A stretch of 64,000 bases of DNA from JAFALK01 sp042701975 (lineage in GTDB: Bacteria > Pseudomonadota > Gammaproteobacteria > Burkholderiales > Burkholderiaceae_C): contig CP170561.1 of the NCBI GenBank assembly GCA_042701975.1, positions 3,162,001 to 3,226,000 on the forward strand. Reading direction: 5' to 3'. Shown here piece after piece: positions 32,796 through 41,715 of the stretch. Position numbers and translations under genes: made by a program. The first letter of the stretch is position 1. Every line of letters begins with the position of its first letter. The notes beneath the pieces are model-generated. The model worked only from the letters and a program-made list of their open reading frames with translations. It did not search any database and was not told where the DNA came from.

Positions 32796-34277
32796 TCAGC
32801 GCTTGGGCTGCGTCAGCCGCCCGCCGCCGCCATTGCCACCACCGCTGCGGCCATCACCACGGCCGCCATCGCGGCGCGGCTGGCCTTGACCACCGGCGCC
32901 TTGGCCCTGCCGTTGCGGCTGACCCTGGCGCTGACCTTGACCTTGTCCCTGGCCTTGACGCTGCTGTTGCTGACCTTGACGCTGCTGCTGCTGACCTTGG
33001 GGGCGACCACCGCCGCCGCCGGGACGGCCACCACGGCCGCCACCACCACCACCACCGCCCGGTGCGCGACCGCGGCTGCCGTTGGGGTTGAGGATCATGC
33101 GGCCCAGCACGATGGGCTCGGGCTTTTCATCAGCAGCCGGCGCGAAGCCGGGCACGATTTCCTTGGGGATCTCGCGCTTGATGAGCTTTTCGATCTCGCG
33201 CAGGAAGCCGTTCTCGTCCACGCAGACCAGGCTCACGGCCTCGCCTTGCGCGCCCGCGCGGCCGGTGCGGCCGATGCGGTGGACGTAGTCTTCCGACACA
33301 TTGGGCAGCTCGAAGTTGACGACGTGGGGCAACTGGTCGATGTCGATGCCGCGGGCAGCGATGTCGGTCGCCACCAGCACCTGCAGGGTGCCGGCCTTGA
33401 ACTCGGACAGCGCCTTGGTGCGTGCGCCCTGGCTCTTGTTGCCGTGAATGGCCATGGCGGTGATGCCCTGGTCGTTCAGGTAGTCGGACAGGCGGTTGGC
33501 GCCGTGCTTCATGCGCGTGAACACCAGCACTTGGTGCCAGTTGCCGTCCTTGATCAGCTTGGCGAGCAGCTCTTTCTTCTTCTCGCGGGCGACCGGGTGG
33601 ACCTTCTGCGCGATGGCGTCGTTGGTCTGGTTGCGGCGCGCCACTTCGATCAGGGCCGGCTGGTTCAGCAGGCGATCGGCCAAGGCCTTGATGTCGTCGC
33701 TGAAGGTGGCCGAGAACAGCAGGTTCTGGCGCTTCGGGGGCAGCACCGCGAGCACCTTCTTGATGTCGTGGATGAAGCCCATGTCGAGCATGCGGTCGGC
33801 TTCGTCCAGCACCAGGATCTCGACCTTGGAGAGGTCCAGCGTACCTTGCTGGTGGTGGTCCAGCAGGCGGCCGGGCGTGGCGACGAGGATGTCGACACCG
33901 TCGCGCAGCTTGTTGACCTGCGGCTGCATGCCCACGCCGCCGAACATCACCATGCTCTTGAGCGGCAGGTACTTGCCGTAGGTCTGCACGGATTCTTCAA
34001 CCTGCGCCGCGAGTTCACGCGTGGGCGTAAGCACCAGGGCACGCACCATGGGCTTGCCGCGTGCATTGCGCACGGGCTGGCCGGCGCTCAGGCGATGCAG
34101 CAGGGGCAGGGTGAAGCCGGCGGTCTTGCCGGTGCCGGTCTGTGCGCCCGCCAGCAGGTCGCCGCCTTGCAGCACGGCAGGGATGGCTTGCGCTTGAATC
34201 GGGGTGGGGGAGGTGTAGCCGGCGTCGGCAATGGCCTTGAGAAGGGGGGCGGCCAGGCCCAGGGATTCGAAGGACAT
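32796..34277 (-). CDS. rhlE: DEAD-box RNA helicase RhlE
   Basis: ATP-dependent RNA helicase for ribosome assembly and RNA turnover. Motifs in order: Q motif (SPTPIQAQAIP), I AQTGTGKT, Ia PTRELAAQ, II DEAD (VLDEADRMLDMGF), III SAT (LFSATFSD), IV VLVFTRMKHGANRL, V TDIAARGIDI, VI HRIGRTGRAG. 493 residues from ATG 34277 (MSFESLGLAAPLL); a GTG at 34295 is less likely. The C-terminus (from about residue 405) is a low-complexity Gly/Arg/Gln tail with repeated QGQQQQRQ units, able to bind RNA. A terminator-like hairpin lies in its leader (34402-34434). Confidence 0.95.
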   Translation of the reverse strand: MSFESLGLAAPLLKAIADAGYTSPTPIQAQAIPAVLQGGDLLAGAQTGTGKTAGFTLPLLHRLSAGQPVRNARGKPMVRALVLTPTRELAAQVEESVQTYGKYLPLKSMVMFGGVGMQPQVNKLRDGVDILVATPGRLLDHHQQGTLDLSKVEILVLDEADRMLDMGFIHDIKKVLAVLPPKRQNLLFSATFSDDIKALADRLLNQPALIEVARRNQTNDAIAQKVHPVAREKKKELLAKLIKDGNWHQVLVFTRMKHGANRLSDYLNDQGITAMAIHGNKSQGARTKALSEFKAGTLQVLVATDIAARGIDIDQLPHVVNFELPNVSEDYVHRIGRTGRAGAQGEAVSLVCVDENGFLREIEKLIKREIPKEIVPGFAPAADEKPEPIVLGRMILNPNGSRGRAPGGGGGGGGRGGRPGGGGGRPQGQQQQRQGQQQQRQGQGQGQGQRQGQPQRQGQGAGGQGQPRRDGGRGDGRSGGGNGGGGRLTQPKR

Positions 34278-34654
34278 CAGATCTCGATTGAGCACGCTGC
34301 GATGTCCGCGTGACCGCGCCGTTGGGAGGAGCCAGTCTTCAGGTCACGAGATGAGCGTGCGTGGACTCGTCAGCTCGATGCGCGCTCGGCGCTTCGGCCA
34401 CAAAAAAACGCTGCGCAAGACTGTGGCGCAGCGTGTGCCCGCATTGTAGTCGGTCGCGGCGGGTCCCTCGGCGAAGGCTGTGGCTTCTGACCGGACTGGC
34501 CCACTTGATCGTAAAAATGTGCGCATAGCGAACCCCTTACACGACAAATTGCTCATCGAAACATTTTTGGGCGCCGGCTCGGTTGCATTCCTGAAAGAGT
34601 TGGAACAGCATCCGATCGACAAACATCGTGGTCTGTAGGCCAGAGGGAGACGAT
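34278..34654. other. Divergent control region between rhlE and the EAL-domain gene
   Basis: 377 bases without a gene. It holds the leader of rhlE on the minus strand, with a terminator-like hairpin, and the promoter region of the signalling operon on the plus strand. Short open frames are present without family signatures. Confidence 0.5.
34402..34434 (-). terminator. Terminator-like hairpin in the rhlE leader
   Basis: ACGCTGCGC (34408-34416) pairs perfectly with GCGCAGCGT (34426-34434). The plus strand has seven A's just before the stem, which read as a seven-T tract after the hairpin in the rhlE direction. No gene on the minus strand ends before it, and it lies about 125 bases upstream of the rhlE start. 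Confidence 0.7.
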
Positions 34655-37279
34655 GTGGACGGCAGAAGTCAGGCTCTTGCAGAGCCCCGTGCCCGCGCTT
34701 TGAAGGTCCTACTGGTCGAGGACGAAGCGCATGATGCTGAGTTGGCCATGCGTACCTTGCGCAAATCTGGCCTGGAGTGCTCTGGACTGCGCGTTGATAC
34801 CGAGGAAGCGTTTCGAAAAGCGCTCGTCGAGTTTCAGCCTGACGTCATCCTGTCCGATTTCAGCATGCCACTGTTCGACGGCATGTCCGCCCTCGCCATT
34901 GCGCGCAAGGAGCTGCCGGAGGCGCCGTTCATCTTTGTCTCGGGCACGATCGGCGAGGAATACGCGATCAATGCGCTGAAGAATGGCGCCATCGACTACG
35001 TCCTGAAGGGCAACCTGGCGCGCCTGGCCTCCGCGGTGACGCGGGCGCTGGAGGATGTGAAACGTTTGCATGAGCAGCGGCGCACAGCGGCAGCCTTGCA
35101 TCACAGCGAACAGCGTTTCCTGCTGGCGGCCTCGACCGGCGATGTCTGGGACTGGGTCGTCGCGACGGGCGAGTCGTACATCCCGCGCCAATGGAAGGAG
35201 CGGCACGGATATCGGGACGAGGAGATCGCGAACCGCTGGGGCTCCTGGTTCGAGCTGCTGCATCCCGATGACCGAGGGACCGTGCAAGCGGCGATCGAAG
35301 CTCATCTGCAGACCGACGCGCCCTATGAGGTGGAGTTTCGCAGCCGGGACCGCGACGGCGGCTACCGGTGGTCGCAGGTCAAGGGCAAGGCGCTGCGGGA
35401 TGCCCAGGGCCAGGCCACCTACCTGGCGGGCTCCATCGTCGACATCACCGAGCGCAAGGTGGCCGAGATCAAGGTGCATCACCTCAACCGGGTCTACGCC
35501 TTGCTCAGTGGCATCGGCTCGCTGATCGTGCGGGCGCAGAGCCTGGACGAGCTCTTCTCCGAAGCCTGCCGCGTCGCGGTCGAGGCGGGCGGGTTTCGTC
35601 ATGCCTGGGTCGCCCTCGTTGAGGGTCCTGGCGCAGGACTCCGCGTCCCCGAAGCGCTGGCGGAGCGGGCGCCGAACCTGGACCCCGAGGAAGCGCGCGC
35701 CGCCCGGGACTGGGTGCTCGCCATGGTGGTTCCCGGCGTTGTGGCCGGCGCTCAGGCGGCCTTCAAGGATGACCTCACTTCGCTGTCGATCGAGTTGCGC
35801 GGGCTCCGCGCTGCCGCGGCCTTGCCGATGGTCGTCGAAGGGCAGGTGGTGGGGGTGCTGGTCCTGCACACCGTCGAAGCCGACTTCTTCGATGCCGCCG
35901 AGCAGCGCCTGCTCGGCGAGATGAGCAACGACCTGTCCTTCGCGCTCGACCACATTCGCAAGTCCGAGAAGCTCAGCTACCTTGCCTTCTACGACGCGCT
36001 CACTGGCCTGGCCAACCGCGAGCTCTTCATGGAGCGGCTGACGCAGTACGTGGATTCGGCCCGGCGCGAGCAGCGCAAGCTGGCCGTGCTGGCGCTCAAT
36101 GTGGACCGCTTCAAGACGGTGAACGAATCGCTGGGCTACGCGGGCGGCGACGAGCTGCTGAAGCAGTTGGCAAAACGACTGATCGACCAGGCGACCGACA
36201 GCAACTGGTACGCGCGCATCGACGCCGACCATTTCGCCGTCGTCATCCCAGAGGTGCGCATGGAGGAGGAGCTGGCGCGCACGATCAAGCGCAACACCGA
36301 TGCCTACTTCGGCCAGCCCTTCCTCATTGCCGGCTCGGAGCTGAGCATGTCGGCGCGAGCCGGCATTTCGATCTTCCCGAACGACGGCGACAGGGCGGAC
36401 GAGCTCTACCAGCACGCCCTGTCTGCCGCTGAAAAGGCCAAGACCCGCGGCGAGACGTACCTGTTCTATTCGCAGGACATGTCGCGCAAGATCGCCGGCA
36501 CGCTAGCGCTTGAGAACCGCCTGCGCCGCGCCGTGCGCAACGAAGAATTCGTCCTCTACTACCAACCCAAGGTGGACGGCAGGACGCGGCGCATCCTCGG
36601 CGTGGAAGCCCTCATCCGTTGGCAGGATCCGCAAAAGGGGCTGATCCCGCCCGTGCAGTTCATTCCGCTGCTGGAGGAGACCGGGCTCATCATCGAAGTC
36701 GGCGCCTGGGCCATGCAGCAGGCCGTGCGCGATCACAAGCGCTGGCGCTCCATGGATCTGCCGCAGGTGCCGCGCGTGGCGGTCAATGTCTCGGCCATCC
36801 AGCTGCGGCGCGCGGATTTCGAGAACACGGTGCGCAAGGCCATCGGGCTCGGTGGCGGCGGTGCGTGCATGGACATCGAGATCACCGAGAGCCTCGTCAT
36901 GGAGGACATCGAGAGCAACATCGTTCGCCTGGCGCGCGTGCGCGACCTGGGCGTGAGCATCGCTGTGGACGACTTCGGCACGGGCTATTCGTCGCTGCGC
37001 TACCTGGCGCAGCTGCCGGTGCAGACCTTGAAGATCGACCGGTCCTTCGTGCACACCATGCTCAGCGAGAGCAACACGATGACGCTGGTGTCGACCGTGA
37101 TCTCGCTGGCCCACTCCCTGCATCTGAAGGTGGTGGCCGAAGGCGTGGAAACCGAGGAGCAGGCGCGCTGCCTGAGCCGGCTGGGTTGCGATGAGATGCA
37201 GGGTTATTGGTTCAGCCCCCCTGTTCCGTTCGATCGCATGGTGGAGATGCTGTCCCGCTCGGAGGCCGACGTCAGATGA
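34655..37279 (+). CDS. REC-PAS-GAF-GGDEF-EAL cyclic-di-GMP signalling protein
   Basis: 874 residues from GTG 34655, preceded by GAGGGAGA (a GTG at 34628 is possible). Domains: receiver (about 15-135, phospho-Asp in ILSDFSMP), PAS (about 145-265), GAF (about 275-425), GGDEF-like (about 440-605), EAL (about 615-870). In the GGDEF-like domain the signature is replaced by IDADHF (residues 522-527), so cyclase activity is unlikely. The EAL domain keeps EALIRW, NVSAIQ, EITES, VDDFGTGYSS, LKIDRSF, AEGVETEEQ, so it should hydrolyse cyclic-di-GMP. No membrane segment. First gene of a five-gene block; its stop overlaps the receptor start (ATGA). Confidence 0.93.
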   Translation: MDGRSQALAEPRARALKVLLVEDEAHDAELAMRTLRKSGLECSGLRVDTEEAFRKALVEFQPDVILSDFSMPLFDGMSALAIARKELPEAPFIFVSGTIGEEYAINALKNGAIDYVLKGNLARLASAVTRALEDVKRLHEQRRTAAALHHSEQRFLLAASTGDVWDWVVATGESYIPRQWKERHGYRDEEIANRWGSWFELLHPDDRGTVQAAIEAHLQTDAPYEVEFRSRDRDGGYRWSQVKGKALRDAQGQATYLAGSIVDITERKVAEIKVHHLNRVYALLSGIGSLIVRAQSLDELFSEACRVAVEAGGFRHAWVALVEGPGAGLRVPEALAERAPNLDPEEARAARDWVLAMVVPGVVAGAQAAFKDDLTSLSIELRGLRAAAALPMVVEGQVVGVLVLHTVEADFFDAAEQRLLGEMSNDLSFALDHIRKSEKLSYLAFYDALTGLANRELFMERLTQYVDSARREQRKLAVLALNVDRFKTVNESLGYAGGDELLKQLAKRLIDQATDSNWYARIDADHFAVVIPEVRMEEELARTIKRNTDAYFGQPFLIAGSELSMSARAGISIFPNDGDRADELYQHALSAAEKAKTRGETYLFYSQDMSRKIAGTLALENRLRRAVRNEEFVLYYQPKVDGRTRRILGVEALIRWQDPQKGLIPPVQFIPLLEETGLIIEVGAWAMQQAVRDHKRWRSMDLPQVPRVAVNVSAIQLRRADFENTVRKAIGLGGGGACMDIEITESLVMEDIESNIVRLARVRDLGVSIAVDDFGTGYSSLRYLAQLPVQTLKIDRSFVHTMLSESNTMTLVSTVISLAHSLHLKVVAEGVETEEQARCLSRLGCDEMQGYWFSPPVPFDRMVEMLSRSEADVR

Positions 37280-39180
37280 GCGGCCGGGGGCGTCTGGGTG
37301 CGGCCCCGCTGCTCGTTCTGGGCCTGCTCGGTGCTTCCTCGCCGGCCGGGGCCGTGGTCGAGCGGGCCGACCTGGCCGATCTGTCGCTGGAGGAGCTGTC
37401 CAACATCGAGGTCAGCTCCGTGTCGCGCCGCACCGAAAAGCTCGGCGAGGTGCCAGCAACGCTCTATGTGATTTCCGAAGAGGCGATCCGCCGGGCCGGC
37501 GTGCGCCGCCTGCCCGAGGCGCTGAGCCTGGCGCCGAACCTGCAGGTGGCCCGCGTGGACGCCAACCAGTATGCGATCACGGCACGCGGCTTCAACAACG
37601 CGGTCGGCAACAAGCTGCTGGTCCTGATCGACGGCCGCACCGTCTACGCCCCGTATTTCTCGGGCGTGCAGTGGGACATGCAGGACGTGCTGCTCGACGA
37701 CGTCGCCCGCATCGAGGTGATCAGCGGCCCCGGCGCCAGCGTCTGGGGAACGAACGCCGTCAATGGCGTGATCAACATCGTCACGAAGACGGCCGCTGAG
37801 ACCCAGGGCCTGCTGACCGAAGCCGGCGGTGGCAATCTGGAATCGCTGGCCGCCGTGCGCTGGGGCGGCCAACTTGGCACGACGGGCCGCATGCGCGTCT
37901 ACGCGAAGCTGCAGCGGCATTCGCACACGAACAGCGAGGCCGGCGCTGCGATCGCTGACGGCTCGCATCGGGAACAGGTGGGCGCCCGGATGGACTGGTT
38001 GCAGTCCGGCGAGGGCTTCACCTTGCAAGGCGATGCGTATCGCGGCGACACCCAGGACCGCGCCCCGGCAGCGCTCAAGCTGGGCGGCATCAAGATCTCC
38101 GGCGAGAACGTGCTTGCGCGCTGGACGGGCACCTTGGCAGGCGGCTCGAAGCTGCGCCTGCAGGGCTACTACGACCACACGCGGCGCGAAGACCGGTTCC
38201 TGTACAGCCCCAGCGACAAGGTGCTGGATTTCGAGTTCCAGCACAGCCTCGTGTTCGGCTCGCACCGGCTCGACTGGGGCGGTGGGTTGCGTCAGGCGCG
38301 CGACGACATCCGGCCCGGCTTGCTCTTTGGCTTCGTGCCCGCGACCAGCACACAGAACTGGCACAACCTGTTTGTGCAGGATGACGTGCGTCTGTCGCAG
38401 CAGCTCAGCCTGGTCGCCGGCACGAAGTTCGAGCACAACGACTACACGGGCTGGGAAACACTGCCCAGCGTGCGCCTGGCCTGGGCACCATCCAGCCATC
38501 AGCTGTGGTGGGCCGGCTGGTCACGCGCCGTGCGCGCGCCGGCCCGGCTGGACCGCGATCTGCGCCTGCCGCCGAAGCCGCCCTACATCATTGCCGGCGG
38601 GCCTGATTTCGTTTCGGAAGTCGCCAACGTGATCGAGCTGGGCTACCGGGCCCAGCCGAGCCACGAGCTGAACTTTTCGGCGTCTCTGTACCGCTACGAC
38701 TGGAGCCGGCTGCGCAGCGGCCAGAAGCCGCCCAACGCGCAGGTGCAGAACCAGATCGAGGGCGCGACTTACGGCCTGGAGGCCTGGAGCAACTGGCAAC
38801 CGCTGAACTGGCTGCAGCTGAGCGCGGGGCTGAACCTGATGCACAAGGACCTGAGCGTGAGGGCCGGCAGCACCGATCCGACGGGGCCTTCGGCGCTGGG
38901 CGACGACGCGAAGCAGCAGTGGCAACTGCGCGCCAGCTTGCAGCTCTCGCAGCAGCAGGCGCTGGACATTGGCCTGCGCCGCGTTGGCGCCTTGCCCAAT
39001 CCGGTCGTGCCCGCCTACAGCGCGCTGGACCTCAGCTACATCTGGCAGGTGCGCCACGGCCTGGATCTGTCGGTGGTCGGCCAGAACTTGCTGGACCCGC
39101 GGCATGCCGAGACCGGCACGGCGCCGGGCCGCAGCGAGATCGCACGCTCGGTCATGGTGATGCTGAGATGGCAGCCCTGA
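37276..39180 (+). CDS. TonB-dependent receptor linked to the YfiR/kinase operon
   Basis: 634 residues from ATG 37276, overlapping the upstream stop by 4 bases. Signal peptide (LGAAPLLVLGLLGASSPAGA), then the N-terminal segment LADLSLEELSNIEVSSVSRRTEKLGEVPATLYVIS that is typical of receptors found next to YfiR-type proteins, a plug domain (LPEALSLAPNLQVARVDANQYAITARGF, NKLLVLIDGRTVYAPYFSGV, RIEVISGPGASVWGTNAVNGVINIVT) and a barrel ending in MVMLRWQP. The barrel is short for a siderophore receptor. Operon context suggests a sensing or signalling role. Substrate unknown. Confidence 0.92.
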   Translation: MSGRGRLGAAPLLVLGLLGASSPAGAVVERADLADLSLEELSNIEVSSVSRRTEKLGEVPATLYVISEEAIRRAGVRRLPEALSLAPNLQVARVDANQYAITARGFNNAVGNKLLVLIDGRTVYAPYFSGVQWDMQDVLLDDVARIEVISGPGASVWGTNAVNGVINIVTKTAAETQGLLTEAGGGNLESLAAVRWGGQLGTTGRMRVYAKLQRHSHTNSEAGAAIADGSHREQVGARMDWLQSGEGFTLQGDAYRGDTQDRAPAALKLGGIKISGENVLARWTGTLAGGSKLRLQGYYDHTRREDRFLYSPSDKVLDFEFQHSLVFGSHRLDWGGGLRQARDDIRPGLLFGFVPATSTQNWHNLFVQDDVRLSQQLSLVAGTKFEHNDYTGWETLPSVRLAWAPSSHQLWWAGWSRAVRAPARLDRDLRLPPKPPYIIAGGPDFVSEVANVIELGYRAQPSHELNFSASLYRYDWSRLRSGQKPPNAQVQNQIEGATYGLEAWSNWQPLNWLQLSAGLNLMHKDLSVRAGSTDPTGPSALGDDAKQQWQLRASLQLSQQQALDIGLRRVGALPNPVVPAYSALDLSYIWQVRHGLDLSVVGQNLLDPRHAETGTAPGRSEIARSVMVMLRWQP

Positions 39181-39743
39181 ACGGCGAGAAGGGGCAGCAG
39201 TACGTCTGCTTGCGTCGGCGATGGCTGCTGGGCCTGGCGCTGTTGCAGGCGTGCACGGGCCGAGCCTGGTCGCAAACGGAAGAGGGCACTGACGAGCTGC
39301 ACGTGAAGGCGGCCTTCCTCTTCAAGTTCACCGGCTACGTGGACTGGCCTGACAGCGCGTTCGGCAAGCCCGACACGCCTTTCATCATCGGCGTGCTGGG
39401 GTCGCCAACGCTGCAGGGCGAGCTGGCGCAATTGACCGCGGGGCGCAAGGTGCACGAGCGCGCCATCCAGATCCGCAAGATTCAGGCGGGGGAATCGGCG
39501 GCGGGCCTGCACCTGCTTTTCGTGGCCCGCTCTGAGGCTTTGCCGAACGAGGCCGCGAGGCCGGTGCTGGTCGTGACCGAGGCCGAAGGGTCGATGCCGC
39601 GCGGCAGCATGATCAATTTCCTGATCGTCGATCGCCGCGTGCGGTTCGAAATCGCCCTGCCCAGTGTCGAGAAGGCGGGCCTGCGCATGAGCTCCCGGCT
39701 CTTGGCCGTGGCGCAGCGCGTCATCCAGACGGAGGAGCGGTGA
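39168..39743 (+). CDS. YfiR/DUF4154 family periplasmic protein
   Basis: 191 residues. Start at ATG 39168 overlaps the end of the receptor gene by 13 bases. A signal-like stretch (RRWLLGLALLQACTGRAWSQ) is followed by the DUF4154 core: ELHVKAAFLFKFTGYVDWPDSAF, PFIIGVLGSPTLQGELAQL, HLLFVARSE and GSMINFLIVDRRVRFEIALPSVEKAGLRMSSRLLAVAQRVI. In Pseudomonas, YfiR is a periplasmic repressor of the cyclase YfiN. Here the likely partner is the downstream kinase, which has its own periplasmic sensor part; this is inference. Confidence 0.9.
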   Translation: MAALNGEKGQQYVCLRRRWLLGLALLQACTGRAWSQTEEGTDELHVKAAFLFKFTGYVDWPDSAFGKPDTPFIIGVLGSPTLQGELAQLTAGRKVHERAIQIRKIQAGESAAGLHLLFVARSEALPNEAARPVLVVTEAEGSMPRGSMINFLIVDRRVRFEIALPSVEKAGLRMSSRLLAVAQRVIQTEER

Positions 39744-41278
39744 TGGCGGCTTCGCTGGGTTCACGGATCTTCGGCTCCATCCGCTACAAGATGGCGCTGC
39801 TGATGCTCGCCGCCGTCTGCTGCGCCCTGGTGGTGGCCGGGCTGGCGCTGGCGGTCTACGAGATTGGCGACTACCGCCAGCAGGCCATGCGCGATCTGGG
39901 TACGCAGGCGGACATCCTGGGGCGCGCCAGCGCCTCGGCCCTGGCTTTTGACGATGCACAGGCGGTGAAGGAAAACCTGCAGCTCTTGCGCAACCACGCG
40001 GGCCTGCAGGCCGCGGCCATCTATGCGGCCCGCGGCAAGCGCGTGGCCGAGTACCACACGGCCGAGGGCGCCAGGATCGTGATCCCCGATCTGCCCGAGA
40101 CGGACAGCATCCAGGTCAGCGGCGAGCACGTGATCGTGTTCAAGCGCGTGGTCGAGAAGGGCGAGATCGTTGGCACCGTCTACCTCAACGGCCGCTATGA
40201 GCTGATGGAGCGCCTGCGCGACTTCCTGGGCATCCTGCTCGCCGTCATGATCGCCAGCCTGTTCGTCACGGGCTTGCTGTCGCTGTGGCTGCAGCGCGCC
40301 TTCACCCATCCCATCCTGGCCGTGAGTGCTGCGGCGCGCCGCGTCGTGGCGGCGCGGGACTTCTCCTTGCGCGTGCCCAAGACCACGAACGATGAAGTGG
40401 GCGTGCTGGTGGAATCCTTCAACGGCATGCTGGCGGAGCTGGGCCAGCGCGAGCAAGAACTGGCCGAGTCGCGGCGCAAGCTCGAGCAGGAAGTGGAAGA
40501 GCGGCGGCGCGTCGACGAGGACCTGCGCAACCTCAACGCCGAGCTGGAGCAGCATGTGGCGCAAAGAACCGCGCAGCTGGAGACTGCTAACAAGGAGCTG
40601 GAGAGCTTCAGCTACTCGGTCTCTCACGACCTGCGCACGCCCTTGCGCGGCGTCGTGGGCTTTGCAGATGCGCTGCTTGAGGACCACGGCGACGAGCTCA
40701 GCGAAGAGGCGCAGCGTAAGTTGCGGATCGTTCATGGAGAAGGCTCGCGCATGGGGCGCCTGATCGACGATCTGCTGGCTTTCTCGCGCCTGGGCCGCAA
40801 GGCGCTGCAGACCACCCAGCTGGACATGGAGGCCTTGGCGCGCAACAGCTGGAAGAACGTCGTCGGCACCGAGGCCGAGCCCCGCGTGCGCCTGGACCTG
40901 GGCCGTCTGCCGCAGGCGCAAGGCGACCCGGCGCTGTTGACCCAGGTGTGGATCAACCTGCTGTCCAACGCCGTCAAGTTCAGTGCCAAGCGCGAGGATC
41001 CGCAGGTCACGATCAGCGCCATCACGGATGGCGACGAGCATGTGTACTTTGTCCGCGACAACGGCGCGGGCTTCAACCCCAAATACCAGGACAAGCTCTT
41101 CGGCGTCTTCCAGCGCCTGCATGACAGCGATGCGTACGCTGGAACTGGCGTGGGCCTGGCGCTCGTGCAGCGCATTGTGGTGCGCCACGGTGGTCGTGTC
41201 TGGGCTGAGGGCCAGCCCGATCAGGGAGCGACCTTCTATTTCACCTTGCCCAAGGAGCCTCGCCATGAATCCTTATGA
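39743..41278 (+). CDS. Membrane sensor histidine kinase with HAMP
   Basis: 511 residues; the ATG at 39743 overlaps the previous stop (TGATG) and follows GGAGG. Transmembrane helix 1 at about 15-37, periplasmic CHASE8-like sensor (about 40-150, DLGTQADILGRASASALAFDDAQAVKENLQLLRNH), helix 2 at about 160-185, HAMP, a coiled coil, HisKA with His295 in SVSHDLRTPLRGVVGFADALL, and HATPase_c with NLLSNAVKFSA, VRDNGAGF and AGTGVGLALVQRIVVRHGG. The catalytic part is of the phytochrome-kinase type. The response regulator overlaps its end by 14 bases. Confidence 0.94.
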   Translation: MAASLGSRIFGSIRYKMALLMLAAVCCALVVAGLALAVYEIGDYRQQAMRDLGTQADILGRASASALAFDDAQAVKENLQLLRNHAGLQAAAIYAARGKRVAEYHTAEGARIVIPDLPETDSIQVSGEHVIVFKRVVEKGEIVGTVYLNGRYELMERLRDFLGILLAVMIASLFVTGLLSLWLQRAFTHPILAVSAAARRVVAARDFSLRVPKTTNDEVGVLVESFNGMLAELGQREQELAESRRKLEQEVEERRRVDEDLRNLNAELEQHVAQRTAQLETANKELESFSYSVSHDLRTPLRGVVGFADALLEDHGDELSEEAQRKLRIVHGEGSRMGRLIDDLLAFSRLGRKALQTTQLDMEALARNSWKNVVGTEAEPRVRLDLGRLPQAQGDPALLTQVWINLLSNAVKFSAKREDPQVTISAITDGDEHVYFVRDNGAGFNPKYQDKLFGVFQRLHDSDAYAGTGVGLALVQRIVVRHGGRVWAEGQPDQGATFYFTLPKEPRHESL

Positions 41279-41711
41279 CCAAGTGGAGATTCTGCTTGTC
41301 GAAGACAGCGCCAACGACGCGGAGCTGGCCATGCGGGCGCTGCGCAAGGGTGGCCTGGTCAACAAGGTCCTGTGGGTCAAGGACGGTGAGGAGGCGCTGG
41401 ACTACCTCTTCCGCCGCGGGCAGTACGCCGATCGAGAGGAGGGCAGTCCTCGATTGGTCTTCCTCGACCTGAAGATGCCGCGCGTGGACGGCACCCAGGT
41501 GCTGGAGCAGATCAAGCGCGATGCGCGCACGCGGCGCATCCCCGTCGTCATCATGACCTCCTCCGAAGAGGAGAGCGACATGATCCGCAGCTACGACCTC
41601 GGCGCCAATAGCTATGTGGTCAAGCCGCTGGACTTCGCATCGATGGTGGATGTGGTGCACCAGGCGGGGTTCTATTGGCTGGCGGTCAACAAGCATCCGC
41701 AGACGATCTAG
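41265..41711 (+). CDS. Single-domain response regulator, Rcp1-like
   Basis: 148 residues, a receiver domain only: EILLVEDSANDAELAMRALRKGGL with the acidic pocket, phospho-Asp in LVFLDLKMPRVDG, Thr/Ser in VVIMTSSEEE and Lys in NSYVVKPLDF. It has no output domain. Its start overlaps the kinase stop by 14 bases. The N-terminal segment closely resembles the receiver of the EAL protein at 34.7 kb (LLVEDxAxDAELAMRxLRKxGL), so both may take part in one phosphorelay; this is inference. Confidence 0.94.
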   Translation: MNPYDQVEILLVEDSANDAELAMRALRKGGLVNKVLWVKDGEEALDYLFRRGQYADREEGSPRLVFLDLKMPRVDGTQVLEQIKRDARTRRIPVVIMTSSEEESDMIRSYDLGANSYVVKPLDFASMVDVVHQAGFYWLAVNKHPQTI

Positions 41712-41715
41712 CCTC

